64,000 bases of DNA from positions 1 through 64,000 of the forward strand of contig JAMPIU010000199.1 in the NCBI GenBank assembly GCA_023667845.1, read 5' to 3'. Made by a program: the position numbers and the translations under genes. Each line of letters opens with the position of its first letter. Within the stretch, counting starts at the first letter, position 1. This DNA is from Dehalobacter sp. (lineage in GTDB: Bacteria > Bacillota > Desulfitobacteriia > Desulfitobacteriales > Syntrophobotulaceae). Under the pieces are notes generated by a model that was not told the origin of the DNA, did no database searches, and saw only the letters and a list, made by a program, of their open reading frames with translations. Shown piece after piece: positions 33,810 through 42,293 of this stretch.

Positions 33810-36203
33810 CTACTCCTCCCCGGTCTGGGATGATACGCCCTTGTATATATCGCTCAAGCTTTCTATCGAGCGAACCATCTCATTCCTGTCGGGTTCCACG
33901 TTGCCATAGTTCACGATCTCGTATTCGCCGATGAACGCACGCAGGGGCCGGGAGATCGCCACGTATCTCGATGACACCATGCGACAAATTTCCCGGTGCG
34001 TCATCGAGTCCTTAACGTCGATGCCCCTGTACGCCGCAATTTTCTTGATGACCAGGAAAATATGCGATAGTGCATTTTTTATATCCCCCGACTCCACCAG
34101 CCGATTGATCGTTGCCATCTCAGCGTCTAAGTTCACTGCTTCAACCTTTGGCAACTGCTCAAGGACCGGAGTATTAATGATTCCGGCCTTCGAAACCCGT
34201 TTCTTCTTTAATGTGGCAGCCTGATTCCGTCTCATCCTCACAAGAATCAGGCGGTTCAGGCCGGTAAGCTTCAGGAATACGTATACGATGAAGGGGAGAA
34301 CTATGATAATAATAAGCGCCAGGGCGATCACATTAAAGGGGATGACCAGGGTAGTTCCGGCGTAATGGGTAGAACCGGGTATAGAAATTTCGACCGGATG
34401 CAGCCCGAGGGAATCCCGCATCGTGATCTTTTTCATATAATTATAATGACCATCGGAGTCGGTCGTCACCTGAACTATGGTCTCGTTGGACATCTTAATA
34501 GATACTTGCTGCCCTGCCAATGGATTACCGTTACTGTTACGCACCGATCCGCGGACGTAAAAAACATCATTGACGAACAACACCGCCGACATGTTATTGG
34601 CCGTGATCACGGGCCCTGTCTCACCAAACGAGACCATAATTCTGCTGCTGGATGCACTGTTAAGCGATTTATTCTGCGCTGAAAAAGATGCGTAAAGCGA
34701 ATGATTGCGATTTGTACCATCGAAGTAGTCAACGGGCACAACCCAGCCGACCCGATACATGCCATCGCTATCCGTCGTATTCGTTATTAACTGACGGTTA
34801 CCATCGAAGATGCTGATGATCGCGTCCTTGACGGGCACACCACCCCTGGTCATCAGTTGGCCATAAAATTCGCTGCTATCTCCGCCTATCAGGCTATTAT
34901 GGGAGGATGTGAACGTTAACAATGTATCTTGCGTCAGGACCGTCACCGGGTAAACGGAGGAACGAGAGCCCAAGAATATATCACCGCCAACCGTGTCCTG
35001 GGTATAAGTGGCACGGATATTACAAATACCACCCGGGGTCTGCGAGGTTACCGGATAGAGGTAGCGATATGACCCATCGTCCATCGTAGTCGCATTGCCC
35101 ACGTTTTGATCATTAACGGTAAAAATAATCTTTCTATGTGGGACCGCATCACCCTCGATCGTCTGCAGCCGGCCCTTGATCTCTATCTGGTCTCCATAAG
35201 AAGCCGCATCGGGCTGTACATGCATGGTAATATAGGTATTTTTCTCGTCGACCAGCAGCTCCAGCCGGCTGCTGTTCACAGGCACCAGCCACCTGTCTTC
35301 CGGTCGGAACTCGGCGAGCACTTTCAGGCGATTAACAGTATCTTCCGGGACTACATAGAAAATGGTGCAAGCACCGTTAAAATCAAGGGGTTTCGTTGCT
35401 ACTATCCGATCGTTGACGTACAGGTTGACGTTTTCACCCTCAACCGGGACGCTTCCATCCGTCTTCAACAAAATCGTAAAGTTGATCGTCTCCCCGTTAC
35501 GGACGGCATATCTGTCGGCGGCCAGGCTGAGGCTCGTCCGGTCAAGCAGATCGTCCACGGCCTTTTCTTTTTCACTCAAATTTTTTAAATGTCTATCCAT
35601 TAACGAGGAACTCATGTTGAGGTAACTCGTATTTAACTGGTTATCAAGCAATTGCGTGACGAGCATCGTGTTGTTCGAAAAAGAGCTACGTGCAATGCTG
35701 AGATTATGGTACGAATCCCGTAGCAGGAGCGCATAGGGAGTGGCACTCTTGATATCTTCCGCAGCGATGAAATATTCAAAATTTCGATAATTGTTCGCAT
35801 AACTCTCCGAATCCTTTATCCATATCTCGAGGTCTTTTTGACAATCTGCCATTATCGGATTAAGGACATAATATTTGGAACTGGATAATTTCGCACCTGG
35901 TATAAGCTCCTTATAATTATCATAGGAATTTTTATAAATACCCAGTTGCGATTTTGATAAATTAAAATCAGAATCGTAACTACATTTAACTGTACTATAA
36001 GAGGTCTGAATCATTACGATAAGCTGTACCTGCAATTCAATCTCGGTTTTATAGGTAATGATAGGCTCAACGGTATCCGGATTCTCGTGGTTTATCGGCC
36101 GGGCTGCCTGGGCAAAGCAAGGGATTATCGTCAATTGTGATGCGTAAAGCAAAAGGATTATAACGATAAAAAAAATGTTTGATTTTAATTTTTGCCCGGA
36201 CAT
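33810..36203 (-). CDS. Large Ig-repeat membrane protein with cytoplasmic tail (DUF4129-like end)
   Basis: 797 residues. A signal peptide or anchor (about 9-30) is followed by a helical region (about 40-235) and three or four Ig-like repeats (about 236-620; for instance VSDGTYRY-like segments such as DDGSYRYLYPV, DSDGMYRVGW, DSDGHYNYMK). One membrane helix at about 625-650 leads to a cytoplasmic domain ending HREICRMVSSRY and GEYEIVNYGNVEPDRNEM, which resembles the DUF4129/transglutaminase-associated tail found with MoxR-DUF58 systems. It probably forms the outer part of this membrane complex. Confidence 0.7.
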   Translation of the reverse strand: MSGQKLKSNIFFIVIILLLYASQLTIIPCFAQAARPINHENPDTVEPIITYKTEIELQVQLIVMIQTSYSTVKCSYDSDFNLSKSQLGIYKNSYDNYKELIPGAKLSSSKYYVLNPIMADCQKDLEIWIKDSESYANNYRNFEYFIAAEDIKSATPYALLLRDSYHNLSIARSSFSNNTMLVTQLLDNQLNTSYLNMSSSLMDRHLKNLSEKEKAVDDLLDRTSLSLAADRYAVRNGETINFTILLKTDGSVPVEGENVNLYVNDRIVATKPLDFNGACTIFYVVPEDTVNRLKVLAEFRPEDRWLVPVNSSRLELLVDEKNTYITMHVQPDAASYGDQIEIKGRLQTIEGDAVPHRKIIFTVNDQNVGNATTMDDGSYRYLYPVTSQTPGGICNIRATYTQDTVGGDIFLGSRSSVYPVTVLTQDTLLTFTSSHNSLIGGDSSEFYGQLMTRGGVPVKDAIISIFDGNRQLITNTTDSDGMYRVGWVVPVDYFDGTNRNHSLYASFSAQNKSLNSASSSRIMVSFGETGPVITANNMSAVLFVNDVFYVRGSVRNSNGNPLAGQQVSIKMSNETIVQVTTDSDGHYNYMKKITMRDSLGLHPVEISIPGSTHYAGTTLVIPFNVIALALIIIIVLPFIVYVFLKLTGLNRLILVRMRRNQAATLKKKRVSKAGIINTPVLEQLPKVEAVNLDAEMATINRLVESGDIKNALSHIFLVIKKIAAYRGIDVKDSMTHREICRMVSSRYVAISRPLRAFIGEYEIVNYGNVEPDRNEMVRSIESLSDIYKGVSSQTGEE

Positions 36204-36251
36204 TTTTTACACACCCATCAAATTTTATAGTATCCCGCTTCAAGCATCGGA

Positions 36252-36524
36252 TCACAGAAATCTCGGTAAGATCAATTCTATCATCTTTTGAGCTGCGATT
36301 ACTACAAATATTCCAATACCGACCGCTGTAAGTATCCACACTCGAGACTTCCACTTAGGCCTGACCGTATACGGCCCGGTGATGTCGAAAATGATCAAAA
36401 ACCCTAACAGGCATAAGATGAAGAACATCGTCGGGTCCAGGTTTCCCAATAAAGCCATGGCTATCAGCGTAATAAATATCCATATACTAAATAGGATCAC
36501 CAGGCCCTGAATTTTTGTCCACAT
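36252..36524 (-). CDS. Small membrane protein, unknown function
   Basis: 90 residues from the ATG at 36524. Longer frames upstream are possible, but the extra 48 residues look non-coding. It holds three hydrophobic segments (about 6-25, 31-46 and 60-80) separated by short loops, one of them containing TGPYTVRPKWKSR. First gene of the minus-strand MoxR-DUF58 operon as I read it. No family recognised. Confidence 0.5.
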   Translation of the reverse strand: MWTKIQGLVILFSIWIFITLIAMALLGNLDPTMFFILCLLGFLIIFDITGPYTVRPKWKSRVWILTAVGIGIFVVIAAQKMIELILPRFL

Positions 36525-36693
36525 ATAAATTTGCCTTAAATTGTAGTGATGCGTTGATATATAGCTTTTCCGAGGATAACCATCTATTAAACAAGCTATA
36601 TATTTATAACATCGATAGAAAAGAGGAGATGTCATCGTACACACAGGATATCCATGGCAAAGAACCACAAGAAAATAATGCCATTATTTTGAA

Positions 36694-37383
36694 TTAATGA
36701 CTATCAACATTATTACCAATGTTTTGCGTCGTATAGTAATCCGGGTCTTGAGGCAGTGGTGGCAGCAACGATTCATCAACAAACAACAGGAACGGTTTCT
36801 TGATAATCCATTTTTTAGAGAAAGGAGTGCATATACCGATCATACGCTTTCCCATTAACAGCCTCATTTCGATACCATTTGGCTTGCTAAAAGTCATGAG
36901 CCGGGGTTTCCATGGCCCCGGGATCCATATCCTGAATATGCCCGATTTACTCAAAAATCGATAAATAAAAACAAACGGCGGACTGATCGGGACGAAAATC
37001 CTTTCCCGGGTAAAGAGTTTACACAGAATTTTAATATGGTGAACAAGTCCGATTAACTCTCCTGCCACCCCATTCTTTACTTTAATCAGCTTTTGGTTAC
37101 GCCGCGCAGATTCGACCTTACCAATGACATCAAAATCCTGTAAAACCCACGCATCGTTCTCCTTGCTATGATCGCCACGGGTGATTATTCCGTTTGAATT
37201 AATTGCTACTACCCGGTGCGCAACCTTTAAATTGCTAACTTTAGGCGAAATAAATACTATAATATCGCCACGCCGTACCTTCTGCCCGTTATAAGGCGTG
37301 ACTGTGATGACGTCGAGGCTCCTCAGCGTCGGATACATGCTTTCACCGACGATGACCACAGGCAATTGTTTCTCATTTTCCAT
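36694..37383 (-). CDS. Signal peptidase I-like (S26) protein with conserved C-terminal extension, right arm
   Basis: 229 residues. S26 nucleophile segment VIVGESMYPTL (Ser15) and KVAHRVVAI (His56), then TRGDHS, so again the Ser-His type. The C-terminal extension (MTFSKPNGIEMRLLMG, MIGIC, KWIIKKPFLLFVDESLL) matches that at 27839-28507 along its whole length, showing that the extension is a real domain. It lies 47 bp after the HPr-kinase-like gene of the right arm and is probably in the RiPP operon. A role in removing the precursor leader or in export is inference. Confidence 0.8.
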   Translation of the reverse strand: MENEKQLPVVIVGESMYPTLRSLDVITVTPYNGQKVRRGDIIVFISPKVSNLKVAHRVVAINSNGIITRGDHSKENDAWVLQDFDVIGKVESARRNQKLIKVKNGVAGELIGLVHHIKILCKLFTRERIFVPISPPFVFIYRFLSKSGIFRIWIPGPWKPRLMTFSKPNGIEMRLLMGKRMIGICTPFSKKWIIKKPFLLFVDESLLPPLPQDPDYYTTQNIGNNVDSH

Positions 37384-37430
37384 AGTCGAAACACTCGTAT
37401 TTACACTAATGACCGATGGGATACACTGAT

Positions 37431-38372
37431 CTATTTATCCGAAAGGGCCTTTTCCATCTCTTCCCAGAACCGACCCGTCAGCGTGGCCTGCAACGTATAC
37501 GCGGGAACGCTTGCGGCAATATTACACGCATTATCCAGCAACTTTTTCCTGAAGGCTGCTGCCTCGGGCATGCTCATAAACAACCAGTACTTGCCCAACA
37601 ACTGAATCGATGACTGATAAATCAATAAAGCCGCCTTTCCTTTACCGACCGGGAACGCCCGATCTTTCTCGCCCCGCTCCAGGAAAAATATAGCGTGAAG
37701 GGGTATCTGTTGCTGTACATTGCTCGCCTCCTTCATCCCCAGCTCGTAATAGTTTTTCCAGGTGGGCATCGGATGCATGATATAGCGATCGCCCACTTTT
37801 ACGACCAGCGCCTCCTCGTCCGTCACTGCACGCCAGGGCTTTTCTATCCGGCGATAACAGGTCGATTTGCCCGTCCCCGATTCCGCGGCCAGCACAACGC
37901 CCTTTCCACCTAACTCCATCATAGCCGAGTGCATAATGATCCCACCGCGATCTATAACACGCTGGTAAATAGGATACAGTGTACCCACCATGTATTGAAA
38001 ATCAAGATATTCCAGGTTCTCGATATGGAGCTTCTCTTTATCATAATCCATTAGCTCACAGACCATATCCGGTATATCGGGATGATGCCATATCCTGACC
38101 GGATCCTGTCTGACCATTAGCCATCCGTCACGGGGGTAATCTTTAAACCGCGAGTATGACCGGGAATCGTTGACAATGTCGCCTTCAGCACCAAAGCACC
38201 TCTTGGCGACGATGATTTTTGTCGAGCCATTACCGTTATCGGCTTTCAGGCCAAATATGGATACCAATCGCTTAACAATCGGCTCTGAAGCCTCATCTTC
38301 ATGTATGATACACCATTGCTGGCCATCCGCAAGCGTTAAAGAGTATCCTTCCGGGCCAATGGTTTCGCTCAT
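37431..38372 (-). CDS. scmC: HPr-kinase-like protein (ScmC-like), right arm
   Basis: 313 residues from the ATG at 38372, chosen because AGGGACC lies about 8 nt upstream and because it aligns the N-terminus with the other two copies (GYSLTLADGQQWCII). The kinase-like part has GGIIMHSAMMELGGKGVVLA followed by the Walker A AESGTGKST at about 164-171 and VTDEEALVVKVGD. Third copy of the family in the window; its catalytic part is nearer the usual HPrK sequence. It lies 185 bp after the second precursor and just before an S26 gene. Confidence 0.74.
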   Translation of the reverse strand: MSETIGPEGYSLTLADGQQWCIIHEDEASEPIVKRLVSIFGLKADNGNGSTKIIVAKRCFGAEGDIVNDSRSYSRFKDYPRDGWLMVRQDPVRIWHHPDIPDMVCELMDYDKEKLHIENLEYLDFQYMVGTLYPIYQRVIDRGGIIMHSAMMELGGKGVVLAAESGTGKSTCYRRIEKPWRAVTDEEALVVKVGDRYIMHPMPTWKNYYELGMKEASNVQQQIPLHAIFFLERGEKDRAFPVGKGKAALLIYQSSIQLLGKYWLFMSMPEAAAFRKKLLDNACNIAASVPAYTLQATLTGRFWEEMEKALSDK

Positions 38373-38575
38373 AATAAGGTCCCTAATCATTTTATTATGG
38401 TTAATATGTAATGGATTTCTTTACATATAAATTAATTGTTAATGCCATATTGAATATTCAATACAGAGAAAATTACTATACTTAAATAAACATAATTCAG
38501 GTTGATAAAGCTAAATAATAAGCAGAAATAAGAATACAGTTATAGAAAAATTAAAAAATTGTTTTTGAGATTATT

Positions 38576-38761
38576 TTACTTAAGCTGGAAATCGAAGTTC
38601 CCGCTGTATTTCGTTAAAGCCTGGCAACCAAAGGCACATGTTCCTGCGGTTGCACAGTAACCGGAAGAACAGTTGCTGTCAGCGGCCCTGATGCCTTCCG
38701 CACATTCACTAGTGTGAACGACTTCGTCCATCGCTATGAGTTTCGGCGCTTCATATTGCAT
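38576..38761 (-). CDS. Cys-rich RiPP precursor candidate A
   Basis: 61 residues. Leader: MQYEAPKLIAMDEV, identical in 13 of 14 positions to precursor B. Core: five cysteines (20, 31, 36, 42, 46) with YCATAGTCAFGCQA near the C-terminus; precursor B shares YCAT, then GTC-x-FGCQA. The ATG follows GGAGATGATGATGA with a GGAG ribosome site about 10 nt away. Placed downstream of PqqD and two radical SAM/SPASM genes; thioether (sactipeptide/ranthipeptide-like) crosslinks are the natural expectation but not proven. Fits the small-protein ScmA position of the cassette as I remember it. Confidence 0.75.
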   Translation of the reverse strand: MQYEAPKLIAMDEVVHTSECAEGIRAADSNCSSGYCATAGTCAFGCQALTKYSGNFDFQLK

Positions 38762-39081
38762 TCATCATCATCTCCTATACGATATTCAATGCTTGCACAT
38801 ACCGCAGGAATTTTTTCCGTAATTCCTAAGATATATACCCCCCAATACAAGCAACATCACGGTCGGGAGAATCATTCCCCTCAAACGCATGTGACGAATG
38901 CCCATCATTATGGTACATATCCAAGACCCCATCGAATAGCCTCTTAAGAGACCATCAGACGAGATCTCGATTACTGTCCAAACGGTAATTATGCTTTAAT
39001 AATTCCTTTTAGGTTAAATAATTATCGGGTAAAAAAATAGATACAATTTCCCTATGCCGTTTAACAATATATAAAGCGTTA
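38762..39081. repeat. Tandem duplication unit 1: upstream region of precursor A
   Basis: Matches 39360-39676. The about 55 bp next to the gene are the same in both copies (CATCATCATCTCCTATACG and onward), then similarity drops to roughly three-quarters. The small frame seen in unit 2 is broken here by a TGA. A TATA-like box (minus strand TTTATATATT, 39066-39075) is kept. The duplication also covers the leader part of the precursor gene. The 388 bp 38762-39149 contain no intact gene. Confidence 0.7.
39066..39075 (-). promoter_or_regulatory. TATA-like box before precursor A
   Basis: Reads TTTATATATT on the minus strand; a start near 39040 would give a leader of about 280 nt before the precursor. 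The matching box in unit 2 is at 39661-39670. Confidence 0.35.
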
Positions 39082-39149
39082 GCATAGTAAATATTTATTA
39101 AATAATATAATGAAAAATTAAAAAACCGTGGGGACTTTTTAACCCGAAC

Positions 39150-39359
39150 TTAACGTTGACCTATGCTATTAGTCGGGCCGCTGATCTGGACCGTTGCCTG
39201 GCAGCCAAACCTGCAGGTACCAGTATTAGCAACGTAGCCAGTTGCACAATAATAGTCCTTCCCCCAGTTCGCGTCATAACCATTTGTACAGTTGTGACAG
39301 GTGGCAACAGGGTCGGATACCTCGTCCATTGCTACCAGTTTCGGCGCTTCATATTGCAT
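39150..39359 (-). CDS. Cys-rich RiPP precursor candidate B
   Basis: 69 residues. Same leader as precursor A (QYEAPKLVAMDEV) and the same C-terminal motif (YCATGYVANTGTCRFGCQA). Five cysteines (21, 24, 38, 49, 53). Between leader and motif the two precursors differ in length and sequence, as expected for variable core regions, and both end in unrelated tails. Same GGAG ribosome site. The gene lies 95 bp after a small frame (39454-39648) and just downstream of the radical SAM genes. Confidence 0.76.
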   Translation of the reverse strand: MQYEAPKLVAMDEVSDPVATCHNCTNGYDANWGKDYYCATGYVANTGTCRFGCQATVQISGPTNSIGQR

Positions 39360-39676
39360 TCATCATCATCTCCTATACGATATTCAATGCTTGCACATAC
39401 CGCAGGAATTTTTTGAGTAATTCCTAAGATAGTACCCCCCAATACAAGCAACATCACAGCCGAGACAATGATGCCCCAAACGCACGTGATGAACGCTCAT
39501 CATTATGGTACATATCCAAGAACTCATCCAACAGCCTCTCGAGAGACCGCCAGACAAGATCTCGATTACTGTCCATACGGTAATTGATATAATAGTCTCT
39601 TTTATCAGGATAAATAATTAACGCGCAAAGTTGAGATGGATTTTCCATTTGCCGTTTATCAGTATAAAAAGCGAAT
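39360..39676. repeat. Tandem duplication unit 2: upstream region of precursor B
   Basis: Partner of 38762-39081. Both copies keep the 55 bp before the gene, an inverted repeat around AGATCTCGATTACTGTCC and a TATA-like box (minus strand TTTTTATACT at 39661-39670). Conservation outside any intact frame suggests a leader RNA or regulatory region. Confidence 0.7.
39454..39648 (-). CDS. Small frame inside the repeat, doubtful gene
   Basis: 64 residues (MENPSQLCALIIYPDKRDYY at the start, SNRDLVWRSLERLLDEFLDM in the middle). It has no clear ribosome site, and its ATG lies slightly upstream of the transcript start implied by the TATA-like box at 39661-39670. The equivalent frame in unit 1 is interrupted by a TGA, though the C-terminal part stays similar in sequence. 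It may be a real short protein, a decayed one, or only conserved leader RNA. Confidence 0.25.
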   Translation of the reverse strand: MENPSQLCALIIYPDKRDYYINYRMDSNRDLVWRSLERLLDEFLDMYHNDERSSRAFGASLSRL

Positions 39677-39744
39677 GAATTAGTAATTATATAATTAATA
39701 TAATATTAGAAAAAATTAAAAAGAAAAAGTACCTGGATCAGGCA

Positions 39745-40860
39745 TTAAGATGTGAATGATTTGAGGAGCCTGCTCGCCGGGAACAAACCCTTTTTCATGG
39801 CCTCGTCACAATACCAGTAAGGCGCCCACAAGCTCTTACTCCGGTAGTAGTTCTGGGCGATGCACCCGCCGAAGCACGTCTTTTTATTGATACATTCGCC
39901 GCAGACGCCTTCGAGGCGATCTGGTAAGCCCTTACGCAACTCACAGAGGAACGACGCATTTTCCCAGGCATCCTTGAGGCTGACATTCGCCGCGTTACCA
40001 CAGGTCAGCTCCGGAACATTTTCACCGATACCGCATAAAGCGTAAGTGCCGTCAGCGAGGACACCGATAATGCCGAGGATATTACATATCCCGCAACCAT
40101 ACGATCGACCTATCATATTGCCCAGGGAACGGAACGCGATCGGATGAGAATAATGCAGGGGAATACTCGACGATTTCGAGAGCGTGTGCTCTACCCAATG
40201 GCCTAGCTTAACGAAATCCTCAATGCCCATAGCTTCACCGGCCTCGTACAGCTGTTCGGCCCGTTCGGTGGGGACCACAACGTTGAACTTGACCGAGTTG
40301 GCACCGAGCGATTCTGCCAGCCGGACCATCGGTTCCATCTGGTCGCGGTTCTTCCGCATGACACTCATGATGATCTGGGGGCGAATTCCTACCGAGACAA
40401 GATTGCGAATGCCTGCCAGGGCATCTTCGAAACAGCCGTCTACCCCGCGCACCCATTCGTGGGTTTCCGCATCGACACCATCGAGGCTTATCGAGACATA
40501 AACGTTGCCACAGGCGGCAATAGCCCGGGCGACTTCCGGCGTGCACAGGACGCCATTCGTCTCAACACCTAACGATAGCCCCTCCTCGCGAATAAACGTG
40601 AGTATCTCAAGGATCCGGGGATGAAGCAAAGGTTCGCCGCCGGTCAATTTCACGTTAGAGAGGCCCAGCGGTTTCCCTTCCTTCACGATCTTTTTAAAGA
40701 GATCGACCGGTATATATGAGTTCGACACCGTGCTGGACTGGAACGCCGGGGCTATCCAGCAATGGCGGCAGCGGAGGTTGCAGTCTGCGGTGAGATAGAA
40801 GTATATCTGGTTTAAAGGATATTTCCTTTCTGCCTTTTCACATAAATCATCAGAAACCAT
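39745..40860 (-). CDS. Radical SAM/SPASM maturase (ScmE/ScmF type), right arm
   Basis: 371 residues. Cluster motif C27-C31-C34 (CNLRCRHC) after YFYLTADC, then KLTGGEPLLHP, GVETNGVLC and SLDGVDAETHEWVRG. The SPASM domain has GCGICNILGIIG, YALCGIG, CGECINKKTCFGGC and the ending YYRSKSLWAPYWYC. It is the counterpart of 22962-24071, with which it shares length and most motifs. Expected to bind several iron-sulfur clusters and to crosslink the Cys-rich precursor. GC-richer than its left-arm relative. Confidence 0.88.
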   Translation of the reverse strand: MVSDDLCEKAERKYPLNQIYFYLTADCNLRCRHCWIAPAFQSSTVSNSYIPVDLFKKIVKEGKPLGLSNVKLTGGEPLLHPRILEILTFIREEGLSLGVETNGVLCTPEVARAIAACGNVYVSISLDGVDAETHEWVRGVDGCFEDALAGIRNLVSVGIRPQIIMSVMRKNRDQMEPMVRLAESLGANSVKFNVVVPTERAEQLYEAGEAMGIEDFVKLGHWVEHTLSKSSSIPLHYSHPIAFRSLGNMIGRSYGCGICNILGIIGVLADGTYALCGIGENVPELTCGNAANVSLKDAWENASFLCELRKGLPDRLEGVCGECINKKTCFGGCIAQNYYRSKSLWAPYWYCDEAMKKGLFPASRLLKSFTS

Positions 40861-40874
40861 ATCATCACATCTTT

Positions 40875-41975
40875 TTATGTAGGAAGCTTTCCACCCTGCT
40901 GCAGGAACAGTCGCAAGCAGGCATCCATGCTCGGACTGTACATGTCACCTTGCACCGAATACGATAGCGCAGGACAGTTGCCCGTGCAATATTTCATATA
41001 TTTGCAGTCCCGGCAAAACTCAAAGTCACTCAGGGGAATCGAACGCCGGGCTCTCATTCGCTTAAGCTCGGGATGGTTTTGCCACACTTCTTTCAGATCA
41101 TCTTTGTTAATCCTGCCCAGCTCGATGTGACTGAGATAAGAGCAAGGTATAAGGACACCATCCGATCTTACCGCGAGATCTTTGAATATACAGCCACAGC
41201 CAATCAGGTAGCCTCCGGAGTGACTGCAAGCGGTCCCTTCTTTACTTGCCTTAACCATTTCCCGCCACATTCTGACTTCGGCCAGAGGCCCGGCCTGGGC
41301 GACGACACGCCCGGGATATTCGTTACTTAGCTTGAGGAGCGTCTCCATCGCGATCGTGCGGTCCTGGACACTCAGCTGAATCTGGTTGTTTTCCTGGCAC
41401 GTCCCCAGGTATGAAGCCGCATTTGTGGAGAAAGACGGTATTTTAATATCATCTAACAAAAACCGGGCGATTTTTTCCAGGTCATTGACATTATTTTTAT
41501 TTACAGTTACTCTAACAGTAGCCGGCACATTATTATTTATCAGACTTTTTAAGCCTCTGACCGCCTTCTGGAAACTGCCCTTCCCACGGCAGGCATCGTG
41601 ACCCGCCGCATCAAAGCTGTCGATGGACACCTGGACATAAGAGCAGCGGCCCGTTGAAGCCAGATATGCTGCCATGTCATCGGTAATTAAAGTGCCATTA
41701 CTCAATATGGAATATCTCATCCGGTTCTGGACGATGCCATCGATAATATCTTTAATATCTTTTCTTACGAAGACTTCTCCGCCCGTGAGGGTAAGGTCCA
41801 TTACTGCACATTTGTTCAACTCGCCGAAGAACTGGAGCCATTCCTCTTTCGGGAGATCTGCCGTCTCGCCCGGGCTGGAAAAATGAGAACAATACAGGCA
41901 TCTCAGATTGCAATTGCTGGTAATCTCGATAGTCAACGAACGGGGCGTTTTCATTACCGGCGGAACAGGCGCCAT
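40875..41975 (-). CDS. Second radical SAM/SPASM enzyme (ScmE/ScmF type), right arm
   Basis: 366 residues. Cluster motif C22-C26-C29 (CNLRCLYC) right at the start of the domain, then LTLTGGEVFVRKD and ILSNGTLITDDM, VQVSIDSFDAAGHD. The SPASM part has GCGCIFKDLAVRSDGVLIPCSYLS and FCRDCKYMKYCTGNCPALSY. It belongs to a different branch from the other two radical SAM proteins and has no counterpart in the left arm. It starts 1 bp after the PqqD stop, so translation is coupled. A GAGGT ribosome site precedes its ATG. Confidence 0.87.
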   Translation of the reverse strand: MAPVPPVMKTPRSLTIEITSNCNLRCLYCSHFSSPGETADLPKEEWLQFFGELNKCAVMDLTLTGGEVFVRKDIKDIIDGIVQNRMRYSILSNGTLITDDMAAYLASTGRCSYVQVSIDSFDAAGHDACRGKGSFQKAVRGLKSLINNNVPATVRVTVNKNNVNDLEKIARFLLDDIKIPSFSTNAASYLGTCQENNQIQLSVQDRTIAMETLLKLSNEYPGRVVAQAGPLAEVRMWREMVKASKEGTACSHSGGYLIGCGCIFKDLAVRSDGVLIPCSYLSHIELGRINKDDLKEVWQNHPELKRMRARRSIPLSDFEFCRDCKYMKYCTGNCPALSYSVQGDMYSPSMDACLRLFLQQGGKLPT

Positions 41976-41976
41976 A

Positions 41977-42249
41977 CTATACCTCAGATCCGGCTAAACC
42001 CTTCTTTTTGAGGTCTTGAACGAAACTTTCCACTTCACCCCTTGCCTGTTCGGGCAAGTCGTTACAGTTTTTACGCAACTCGTTAATGATATCTTCTATC
42101 GAATGCTTTCCATCCAGAAGTTTCCAGACGAAAACGCCCACTGGATTAATACCAAAAACCTGTCCGCTCCGGGGGTCATAAAGCAATGCCCAGTCGTCGA
42201 ACTCTTCTCTCAGTACCACCGCAGGGTTTATGATCGGTTTCTCTAACAT
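41977..42249 (-). CDS. scmD: PqqD-like RiPP recognition protein (ScmD-like), right arm
   Basis: 90 residues, strongly similar to 22605-22880 (REEFDDWALLYDPRSG, FGINPVGVFVWKLLDG). First gene of the right-arm operon; the ATG at 42249 is preceded by GGGGGTATCTGATAAA. PqqD homologues bind the leader peptide and deliver it to radical SAM partners, both of which are encoded directly downstream. The whole right arm reads PqqD, radical SAM, radical SAM, precursor, precursor, HPr-kinase-like, S26 peptidase. Confidence 0.84.
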   Translation of the reverse strand: MLEKPIINPAVVLREEFDDWALLYDPRSGQVFGINPVGVFVWKLLDGKHSIEDIINELRKNCNDLPEQARGEVESFVQDLKKKGLAGSEV

Positions 42250-42280
42250 TTTATCAGATACCCCCTGCTATATTAAAGCT

Positions 42281-42293
42281 TAAAGTATAAATA
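42281..42293 (-). promoter_or_regulatory. TATA-like box of the right-arm operon
   Basis: TATTTATACTTTA on the minus strand, about 35-40 bp before the PqqD ATG. The rest of the 296-bp region to 42545 is very AT-rich and must also hold the promoter of the divergent ABC gene. Confidence 0.4.

Noticed and set aside
36527-36668. N-terminal extension of the small membrane protein
   Set aside because: The first 48 residues of the longer frame contain scattered Cys and Tyr, with no membrane or domain character; ATG 36524 lies just before the first helix.
39156-39416. Plus-strand frames over both precursors
   Set aside because: They are the reverse of the two precursors and of the duplicated leader; the ribosome site and leader match support the minus strand.
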